A stretch of DNA of 64,000 nt. Origin: Scolanthus callimorphus. Taxonomy: Eukaryota; Cnidaria; Anthozoa; Actiniaria; Edwardsiidae. This document shows positions 27,201-39,200 of this stretch, piece by piece. The DNA is taken from positions 8,458,371 to 8,522,370 of the forward strand of contig CM066912.1 in NCBI GenBank assembly GCA_033964015.1, in the 5' to 3' direction. The position numbers were made by a program, and so were the translations under genes. Within the stretch, counting starts at the first letter, position 1, and each line of letters starts with the position of its first letter. Under the pieces are notes generated by a model that ran no database searches, was not told the origin of the DNA, and saw nothing but the letters and a program-made list of their open reading frames with translations.

Positions 27201-30200
27201 AGACTGCCTGTACGATGTGATATCTACATACCGTGGGATAGACCTCTAGTGCTTTACGTAGAGTATCTCTTAGACTGCCTGTACGATGTGATATCTACAT
27301 ACCGTGGGACAGACCTCTAGTGCTTTACGTAGAGTATCCCTTAGACTGTCTGTACGATGTGATATCTACATACCGTGGGATAGACCTCCAGTGCTTTACG
27401 TAGAGTATCTCTTAGACTGTCTGTACGATGTGATATCTACATACCGTGGGATAGACCTCTAGTGCTTTACGTAGAGTATCCCTTAGACTGTCTGTACGAT
27501 GTGATATCTACATACCGTGGGATAGACCTCTAGTGCTTTACGTAGAGTATCCCTTAGACTGTCTGTACGATGTGATATCTACATACCGTGGGATAGACCT
27601 CTAGTGCTTTACGTAGAGTATCCCTTAGACTGTCTGTACGATGTGATATCTACATACCGTGGGATAGACCTCTAGTGCTTTACGTAGAGTATCCCTTAGA
27701 CTGTCTGTACGATGTGATATCTACATACCGTGGTAGTGCTTTACGCAGAGTATCCCTTAGACTGTCTGTACGATGTGATATCTACATACCGTGGGATAGA
27801 CCTCTAGTGCTTTACGTAGAGTATCCCTTAGACTGTCTGTACGATGTGATATCTACATACCGTGGGATAGACCTCTAGTGCTTTACGTAGAGTATCCCTT
27901 AGACTGTCTGTACGATGTGATATCTACATACCGTGGGATAGACCTCTAGTGCTTTACGTAGAGTATCCCTTAGACTGTCTGTACGATGTGATATCTACAT
28001 ACCGTGGTAGTGCTTTACGCAGAGTATCCCTTAGACTGTCTGTACGATGTGATATCTACATACCGTGGGATAGACCTCTAGTGCTTTACGTAGAGTATCT
28101 CTTAGACTGTCTGTACGATGCGATATCTACATACCGTGGGATAGACCTCTAGTGCTTTACGTAGAGTATCTCTTAGACTGTCTGTACGATGCGATATCTA
28201 CATACCGTGGGATAGACCTCTAGTGCTTTACGTAGAGTATCCCTTAGACTGTCTGTACGATGTGATATCTACATACCGTGGGATAGACCTCTAGTGCTTT
28301 ACGTAGAGTATCTCTTAGACTGTCTGTACGATGCGATATCTACATACCGTGGGATAGACCTCTAGTGCTTTACGTAGAGTATCTCTTAGACTGTCTGTAC
28401 GATGTGATATCTACATACCGTGGGATAGACCTCTAGTGCTTTACGTAGAGTATCTCTTAGACTGTCTGTACGATGTGATATCTACATACCGTGGGATAGA
28501 CCTCTAGTGCTTTACGTAGAGTATCTCTTAGACTGTCTGTACGATGCGATATCTACATACCGTGGGATAGACCTCTAGTGCTTTACGTAGAGTATCTCTT
28601 AGACTGTCTGTACGATGTGATATCTACATACCGTGGGATAGACCTCTAGTGCTTTACGTAGAGTATCTCTTAGACTGTCTGTACGATGTGATATCTACAT
28701 ACCGTGGGATAGACCTCCAGTGCTTTACGTAGAGTATCTCTTAGACTGTCTGTACGATGGGATATCTACATACCGTGGGATAGACCTCTAGTGCTTTACG
28801 TAGAGTATCTCTTAGACTGTCTGTACGATGTGATATCTACATACCGTGGGATAGACCTCCAGTGCTTTACGTAGAGTATCTCTTAGACTGTCTGTACGAT
28901 GGGATATCTACATACCGTGGGATAGACCTCTAGTGCTTTACGTAGAGTATCTCTTAGACTGTCTGTACGATGTGATATCTACATACCGTGGGATAGACCT
29001 GCAGTGCTTTACGCAGAGTATCCCTTAGATTGTCTGTACGATGTGATATCTACATACCGTGGGATAGACCTCCAGTGCATTGTGTAGAGTATCCTTAGAT
29101 TGTCTGTACGATGTGATATCTACATACCGTGGGATAGACCTCCAGTGCTTTACGTAGAGTATCCCTTAGACTGTCTGTACGATGTGATATCTACATACCG
29201 TGGGATAGACCTCCAGTGCTTTACGTAGAGTATCCCTTAGACTATCTGTACGATGCGATATCTACATACCGTGGGATAGACCTCTAGTGCTTTACGTAGA
29301 GTATCCCTTAGATTGTCTGTACGATGTGATATCTACATACCGTGGGATAGACCTCTAGTGCTTTACGTAGAGTATCCCTTAGACTGTCTGTACGATGCGA
29401 TATCTACATACCGTGGGATAGGCCTCCAGTGCTTTACGTAGAGTATCCCTTAGACTATCTGTACGGTGTGATATCTACATACCGTGGGATAGGCCTCCAG
29501 TGCTTTACGTAGAGTATCCCTTAGACTGTCTGTACGATGTGATATCTACATACCGTGGGATAGACCTCTAGTGCTTTACGTAGAGTATCTCTTAGACTGT
29601 CTGTACGATGTGATATCTACATAGACCTCTAGTGCTTTACGTAGAGTATCTCTTAGACTGCCTGTACGATGTGATATCTACATACCGTGGGTTAGACCTC
29701 CAATGCTTTACGTAGAGTATCCCTTAGACTGCCTGTACGATGTGATATCTACATACCGTGGGATAGACCTCTAGTGCTTTACGCAGAGTATCCCTTAGAT
29801 TGTCTGTACGATGTGATATCTACATACCGTGGGATAGACCTCCAGTGCATTGTGTAGAGTATCCCTTAGATTGTCTGTACGATGTGATATCTACATACCG
29901 TGGGATAGACCTCCAGTGCTTTACGTAGAGTATCCCTTAGACTATCTGTACGATGTGATATCTACATACCGTGGGATAGACCTCTAGTGCTTTACGTAGA
30001 GTATCTCTTAGATTGTCTGTACGATGTGACATCTACATACCGTGGGATAGACCTCTATTGCTTTACGCAGAGTATGCCTTAGACTGTCTGTACGATGTGA
30101 TATCTACATACCGTGGGATAGACCTCTAGTGCTCTACGTAGAGTATTCCTCAGACTGCCTGTACGATGGGATATCTACATACCGTGGGATAGACCTCTAG

Positions 30201-33200
30201 TGCTTTACGCAGAGTATTCCTTAGATTGTCTGTACGATGGGATATCTACATACCGTGGGATAGACCTCTAGTGCTTTACGTAGAGTATCTCTTAGACTGT
30301 CTGTACGATGTGATATCTACATACCGTGGGATAGACTCTAGTGCTTTACACAGAGTATCCCTTAGACTGTCTGTACGATGTGATATCTACATACCGTGGG
30401 ATAGACCTCCAGTGCTTTACGTAGAGTATCCCTTAGACTGTCTGTACGATGTGATATCTACATACCGTGGGATAGACCTCCAGTGCTTTACGTAGAGTAT
30501 CCCTTAGACTGCCTGTACGATGCGATATCTACATACCGTGGGATAGACCTCTAGTGCTTTACGCAGAGTATCCCTTAGACTGTTTGTATGATGGGATATC
30601 TACATACCGTGGTAGTGCTTTACGCAGAGTATCCCTTAGACTGTCTGTACGATGTGATATCTACATACCGTGGGATAGACCTGTAGTGCTTTACACAGAG
30701 TATCTCTTAGACTGCCTGTACGATGTGATATCTACATACCGTGGGATAGACCTCTAGTGCTTTACGTAGAGTATTCCTTAGACTGTTTGTATGATGTGAT
30801 ATCTACATACCGTGGGATAGACCTCCAGTGCTTTACGTAGAGTATCTCTTAGACTGCCTGTACGATGTGATATCTACATACCGTGGGTTAGACCTCCAGT
30901 GCTTTACGTAGAGTATCCCTTAGATTGTCTGTACGATGTGATATCTACATACCGTGGGATAGACCTCTAGTGCTTTACGTAGAGTATCCCTTAGACTGTC
31001 TGTACGATGTGATATCTACATACCGTGGGATAGACCTCTAGTGCTTTACGTAGAGTATCTCTTAGACTGCCTGTACGATGTGATATCTACATACCGTGGG
31101 ATAGACCTCTAGTGCTTTACGTAGAGTATCCCTTAGACTGTCTGTACGATGTGATATCTACATACCGTGGGATAGACCTCCAGTGCTTTACGTAGAGTAT
31201 CTCTTAGACTGTCTGTACGATGTGATATCTACATACCGTGGGATAGACCTCTAGTGCTTTACGTAGAGTATCCCTTAGACTGTCTGTACGATGTGATATC
31301 TACATACCGTGGGATAGACCTCTAGTGCTTTACGTAGAGTATCTCTAGACTGTCTGTACGATGTGATATCTACATACCGTGGGATAGACCTCCAGTGCTT
31401 TACGCAGAGTATCCCTTAGACTGTCTGTACGATGTGATATCTACATACCGTGGGATAGACCTCCAGTGCTTTACGTAGAGTATCCCTTAGACTGTCTGTA
31501 CGATGTGATATCTACATACCGTGGGATAGACCTCCAGTGCTTTACACAGAGTATCCCTTAGACTGTCTGTACGATGTGATATCTACATACCGTGGGATAG
31601 ACCTCTAGTGCTTTACGTAGAGTATCTCTTAGACTGTCTGTACGATGTGATATCTACATACCGTGGGATAGACCTCCAGTGCTTTACGTAGAGTATCCCT
31701 TAGATTGTCTGTACGATGTGATATCTACATACCGTGGGATAGACCTCCAGTGCTTTACGTAGACTATCCCTTAGACTGTCTGTACGATGTGATATCTACA
31801 TACCGTGGGATAGACCTCCAGTGCTTTACGTAGACTATCCTTAGACTGTCTGTACGATGTGATATCTACATACCGTGGGATAGACCTCTAGTGCTTTACG
31901 TAGAGTATCTCTTAGACTGTCTGTACGATGTGATATCTACATACCGTGGGATAGACCTCTAGTGCTTTACGTAGAGTATCTCTTAGACTGTCTGTACGAT
32001 GTGATATCTACATACCGTGGGATAGACCTCTAGTGCTTTACGTAGAGTATCTCTTAGACTGCCTGTACGATGTGATATCTACATACCGTGGGATAGACCT
32101 CTAGTGCTTTACGTAGAGTATCTCTTAGACTGTCTGTACGATGTGATATCTACATACCGTGGGATAGACCTCCAGTGCTTTACGTAGAGTATCCCTTAGA
32201 CTGTCTGTACGATGTGATATCTACATACCGTGGGATAGACCTCCAGTGCTTTACGTAGACTATCCCTTAGACTGTCTGTACGATGTGATATCTACATACC
32301 GTGGGATAGACCTCTAGTGCTTTACGTAGAGTATCTCTTAGACTGTCTGTACGATGTGATATCTACATACCGTGGGATAGACCTCTAGTGCTTTACGTAG
32401 AGTATCTCTTAGACTGTCTGTACGATGTGATATCTACATACCGTGGGATAGACCTCTAGTGCTTTACGTAGAGTATCTCTTAGACTGTCTGTACGATGTG
32501 ATATCTACATACCGTGGGATAGACCTCTAGTGCTTTACGTAGAGTATCCTTAGACTGCATGTACGATGTGATATCTACATACCGTGGGATAGACCTCTAG
32601 TGCTTTACGCAGAGTATCCCTTAGACTGTCTGTACGATGTGATATCTACATACCGTGGGATAGACCTCTAGTGCTTTACGCAGAGTATCCCTTAGACTGT
32701 CTGTACGATGGGATATCTACATACCGTGGGATAGACCACTAGTGCTTTACGTAGAGTATCCTATAGACTGCCTGTACGATGTGATATCTACATACCGTGG
32801 GATAGACCTCTAGTGCTTTACGCAGAGTATCCCTTAGACTGTCTGTACGATGTGATATCTACATACCGTGGGATAGACCTCTAGTGCTTTACGCAGAGTA
32901 TCCCTTAGACTGCCTGTACGATGTGATATCTACATACCGTGGGATAGACCTCTAGTGCTTTACGCAGAGTATCCCTTAGACTGCCTGTACGATGTGATAT
33001 CTACATACCGTGGGATAGACCTCTAGTGCTTTACGTAGAGTATCTCTTAGACTGTCTGTACGATGTGATATCTACATACCGTGGGATAGACCTCCAGTGC
33101 TTTACACAGAGTATCCCTTAGACTGTCTGTACGATGTGATATCTACATACCGTGGGATAGACCTCTAGTGCTTTACGTAGAGTATCTCTTAGACTGTCTG

Positions 33201-36200
33201 TACGATGTGATATCTACATACCGTGGGATAGACCTCCAGTGCTTTACGTAGAGTATCTCTTAGACTGTCTGTACGATGTGATATCTACATACCGTGGGAT
33301 AGACCTCTAGTGCTTTACGTAGAGTATCTCTTAGACTGTCTGTACGATGTGATATCTACATACCGTGGGATAGACCTCTAGTGCTTTACGTAGAGTATCT
33401 CTTAGACTGTCTGTACGATGTGATATCTACATACCGTGGGATAGACCTCTAGTGCTTTACGTAGAGTATCTCTTAGACTGTCTGTACGATGTGATATCTA
33501 CATACCGTGGGATAGACCTCTAGTGCTTTACGTAGAGTATCTCTTAGACTGTCTGTACGATGTGATATCTACATACCGTGGGATAGACCTCCAGTGCTTT
33601 ACGTAGAGTATCGCTTAGACTGTCTGTACGATGTGATATCTACATACCGTGGGATAGACCTCTAGTGCTTTACGTAGAGTATCTCTTAGACTGTCTGTAC
33701 GATGCGATATCTACATACCGTGGGATAGACCTCTAGTGCTTTACGTAGAGTATCCCTTAGACTGTCTGTACGATGTGATATCTACATACCGTGGGATAGA
33801 CCTCTAGTGCTTTACGTAGAGTATCTCTTAGACTGTCTGTACGATGTGATATCTACATACCGTGGGATAGACCTCCAGTGCTTTACGTAGAGTATCTCTT
33901 AGACTGTCTGTACGATGGGATATCTACATACCGTGGGATAGACCTCTAGTGCTTTACGTAGAGTATCTCTTAGACTGTCTGTACGATGTGATATCTACAT
34001 ACCGTGGGATAGACCTCCAGTGCTTTACGTAGAGTATCTCTTAGACTGTCTGTACGATGGGATATCTACATACCGTGGGATAGACCTCTAGTGCTTTACG
34101 TAGAGTATCTCTTAGACTGTCTGTACGATGTGATATCTACATACCGTGGGATAGACCTGCAGTGCTTTACGCAGAGTATCCCTTAGATTGTCTGTACGAT
34201 GTGATATCTACATACCGTGGGATAGACCTCCAGTGCATTGTGTAGAGTATCCCTTAGATTGTCTGTACGATGTGATATCTACATACCGTGGGATAGACCT
34301 CCAGTGCTTTACGTAGAGTATCCCTTAGACTGTCTGTACGATGTGATATCTACATACCGTGGGATAGACCTCCAGTGCTTTACGTAGAGTATCCCTTAGA
34401 CTATCTGTACGATGCGATATCTACATACCGTGGGATAGACCTCTAGTGCTTTACGTAGAGTATCCCTTAGATTGTCTGTACGATGTGATATCTACATACC
34501 GTGGGATAGACCTCTAGTGCTTTACGTAGAGTATCCCTTAGACTGTCTGTACGATGCGATATCTACATACCGTGGGATAGGCCTCCAGTGCTTTACGTAG
34601 AGTATCCCTTAGACTATCTGTACGGTGTGATATCTACATACCGTGGGATAGGCCTCCAGTGCTTTACGTAGAGTATCCCTTAGACTGTCTGTACGATGTG
34701 ATATCTACATACCGTGGGATAGACCTCTAGTGCTTTACGTAGAGTATCTCTTAGACTGTTTGTACGATGTGATATCTACATAGACCTCTAGTGCTTTACG
34801 TAGAGTATCTCTTAGACTGCCTGTACGATGTGATATCTACATACCGTGGGTTAGACCTCCAATGCTTTACGTAGAGTATCCCTTAGACTGCCTGTACGAT
34901 GTGATATCTACATACCGTGGGATAGACCTCTAGTGCTTTACGCAGAGTATCCCTTAGATTGTCTGTACGATGTGATATCTACATACCGTGGGATAGACCT
35001 CCAGTGCATTGTGTAGAGTATCCCTTAGATTGTCTGTACGATGTGATATCTACATACCGTGGGATAGACCTCCAGTGCTTTACGTAGAGTATCCCTTAGA
35101 CTATCTGTACGATGTGATATCTACATACCGTGGGATAGACCTCTAGTGCTTTACGTAGAGTATCTCTTAGATTGTCTGTACGATGTGACATCTACATACC
35201 GTGGGATAGACCTCTATTGCTTTACGCAGAGTATGCCTTAGACTGTCTGTACGATGTGATATCTACATACCGTGGGATAGACCTCTAGTGCTCTACGTAG
35301 AGTATTCCTCAGACTGCCTGTACGATGGGATATCTACATACCGTGGATAGACCTCTAGTGCTTTACGCAGAGTATTCCTTAGATTGTCTGTACGATGGGA
35401 TATCTACATACCGTGGGATAGACCTCTAGTGCTCTACGTAGAGTATCCCTTAGACTGTCTGTACGATGTGATATCTACATACCGTGGGATAGACCTCTAT
35501 TGCTTTACGCAGAGTATGCCTTAGACTGTCTGTACGATGTGATATCTACATACCGTGGGATAGACCTCTAGTGCTTTACGTAGAGTATCCCTTAGACTGT
35601 CTGTACGATGCGATATCTACATACCGTGGGATAGGCCTCCAGTGCTTTACGTAGAGTATCCCTTAGATTGTCTGTACGATGTGATATCTACATACCGTGG
35701 GATAGACCTCTAGTGCTTTACGTAGAGTATCTCTTAGACTGTCTGTACGATGTGATATCTACATACCGTGGGATAGACCTCCAGTGCTTTACGTAGAGTA
35801 TCTCTTAGACTGCCTGTACGATGTGATATCTACATACCGTGGGATAGACCTCTAGTGCTTTACGTAGAGTATCCCTTAGACTGTCTGTACGATGTGATAT
35901 CTACATACCGTGGGATAGACCTCTAGTGCTTTACGTAGAGTATCCCTTAGACTGTCTGTACGATGTGATATCTACATACCGTGGGATAGACCTCCAGTGC
36001 TTTACACAGAGTATCCCTTAGACTGTCTGTACGATGCGATATCTACATAGACCTCTAGTGCTTTACGTAGAGTATCTCTTAGACTGCCTGTACGATGCGA
36101 TATCTACATACCGTAGGATAGGCCTCTAGTGCTCTACGTAGAGTATCCCTCAGACTGCCTGTACGATGTGATATCTACATACCGTGGTAGTGCTTTACGC

Positions 36201-39200
36201 AGAGTATCCCTTAGACTGTCTGTACGATGCGATATCTACATAGACCTCTAGTGCTTTACGTAGAGTATCTCTTAGACTGTCTGTACGATGGGATATCTAC
36301 ATACCGTGGGATAGACCTCTAGTGCTTTACGCAGAGTATTCCTTAGATTGTCTGTACGATGTGATATCTACATACCGGGATAGACCTCTAGTGCTTTACG
36401 TAGAGTATCTCTTAGACTGTCTGTACGATGTGATATCTACATACCGTGGGATAGACCTCCAGTGCTTTACGCAGAGTATCTCTTAGATTGTCTGTACGAT
36501 GTGATATCTACATACCGTGGGATAGACCTCCAGTGCTTTACGTAGAGTATCTCTTAGATTGTCTGTACGATGTGATATCTACATACCGTGGGATAGACCT
36601 CCAGTGCTTTACGCAGAGTATCTCTTAGACTGTTCTTCATGGTGTTTTCCACCTCCAGTAACCAGTCTTCAACGTTACCAGTCGGGTACAAATTGGTGGA
36701 GAATGCAACATTCTCGCCTTCACCGGAGAACATGGAAGAAATACGCAGGTCCTCTTCGAATGACAACTGAGATATAGAAAGAAAAGAAAGTCAAGTTGAA
36801 GCTCAATAAAGGGGCACTCGCACGCTTTCCAGACAAGCAAAAAATTATAATCCAATTCCGTCCTCTTGATAACAGATAAAAATACTATAGATTTGTATCG
36901 ATTTAAAAACAAACCTGGTCTGTTGTTTGGTTATTATCGGTAAACTGAAATGTATTTTTGGTAATTAGAATTAGAATTATTTTGTTGACCAATCTTTCAT
37001 TGACAACTTCACCGTGTAGTCGGGCAACAAATATTTGCCGTAAGTGGTCTGTTTTTAAGCGTCAACGATGATTTTGTCATAGACATACGCGCGTCTACAC
37101 GGTAAAGTTTCCTTGTCAAGGACAAATTGCTCGTGTACAGGGCGTTATCCATATGCCGCATTTGGTGGAAATAATTCAGATTCATAGGGAAAGGCAAACC
37201 TCCCTGGACACCTTACTTGAAGTAATAAAATATAGTCCCCTTCTTTTCACTCAGGGTTCGCACGTTTGTTAGCAAATAAAATATCATAAACTTCCTTGAA
37301 AACTCCTGGAATTCGGAAAGTTTATGGGCGTACAAACCCTACTTAAAGCGTGAATTCGTCTATACCCTTTTTTATAAGAACCTTTTTATAACGTTCGGCA
37401 AGAAGTTTACCCAAATTTTAAGAACATGCCCGAGGCTCGGATGGGCTCGGATAGGAGCAAAATAATGTAATGCGTGTTATTATATCAACACCAATGAAAT
37501 ACCGGGTGATCTCCCGCGCGAAAACTTGATATCTTCACACGTGAAAATATCACACTTGCCTTTGCTGAATGCTCGATTTTTAAGCTTTACTCAAATAAAA
37601 TTTGAATATGGCATTTCATTGATGTTTATATAATAAACAGGGACTCACTCGTGAGATAAATTTTCGACCCTCGAAGATAAAATTCGTATCCCCGCGTGGC
37701 CATGTAATATCCTCTATATATGGTGAACTGAGTGCTGATACAAGCATATCCTGCTATGTCTAATAATAATAATAATGTCCATCATGTCTATCACATGTTT
37801 ATCATGTTTCAGGTTGCGAAGTCACTGAAATTTAAGAACATCCGTAAGAACATTTTCAGTCTCAAACTGCTCCATAAATAAGAACGGCCCAGCCTCAACT
37901 GAAAATTAGACGTTCTATTAATAAAGTGTATACGAAAACCGAAAAATACGAAAATAGTCCTCCTTACCCTGGCAATGTTCTCGAAGCACTTCCGGAGATG
38001 TGGTTGGACAGCAGTTGGGTCTTTAGTCTGCGACAGAATCTCCAACAACTCATCATCGGACAGGAAGTAGAACCGCGGGAACGCAGTGCGCTTGGTCTCT
38101 AGATATTCACTAAGACCTTTCTGGACTTGTTCGAGGAGTTTGTTACACTCACGGAGGCTCTCCAGTAATCTCGGGTCGGGGCACAGGGAGATCACCTAGG
38201 CAAGGGTATTGCAGTAATAGAATGTTAATGAAATCAACTGTGTGCCTTGGAATAATTCATTCCATAAGGCGCACACCCTACTAAGAGTCAGGTAACCCAA
38301 CACGAACTCTAGGAAAAACCTATCGCTCTTCAAAACAAGACTACCATGCATGTATGGCATTCCCTGTACTTCGCAATGATCCTTGTGGTATGCGATCCGC
38401 TTCACAATTTTTTGGCTCTATACTCTGTCACCAACGGGGTCAAGGAAGGCAAAGAAAACCTCTCTAACCTGTGGGTTACTCTTGGCAGAGTTCATGACCT
38501 TTCTCCAGATCCTCTCCATGGTCTGGTACCTCTTGCTCTCCACTGGCAGCTGTCGGTTGATGTCCTCAGAGCTGAAAATGGGCTCGAGGTAGAGCCAGTT
38601 ACGCTGACACTGCAACCATTCATCCATCACATCCTAGGAATGACACAACTCAAATGAATATAGAATCGTCATAGCGCGAATTTCACATGACTGTAGTGTT
38701 CAAAACCAATCGCAAAGTAATTACACCAATTCTGAATAAAACCTATAGGAGTAATTACAAAGCAATTGGGAATTACTCTCGACAGTCATCTGAAATCCGC
38801 TCTATCATCGCCAGCCGTTTACACAATTCGAACATGGTATAAAAGATAAAATAAGTTATTTACGCCTCTTGCAGTGCAAGCACTGAATAGGCCATTTGCA
38901 CTGACTGGGTCACGTGACCCAAATCCCATACATTCTGAATAAAATCTTGAAAATTCAACTCGCTGCCATTTGCTCCAGGTTAGACATTTTAAGCTGAAAC
39001 TTGAGTTTCTGACTAATATCGGTTAGTTCTTTGTATTTCTGGAATTGGTTTTGACAAAACATCTCGTTAAGAAGTAGTTGGGGTCACGTGACCCAGTTAG
39101 TGTAAGTGGCCTATTGCAGGCGGTGGTATCGCCATTAGATCGCTGGTGAAATCACACCTCAAATCGCAACATTTTGAGGACTCCTCAGAACGCGCTCTTA

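Noticed and set aside
27117..30757. Plus-strand frames repeating [19 protein letters not shown]
   Set aside because: They are translations of the 71-bp array read antisense to its coding origin, and depend on units shortened by chance.
1598..36633. CRISPR arrays
   Set aside because: The repeats are directly adjacent with no unique spacers, and the DNA is clearly eukaryotic.
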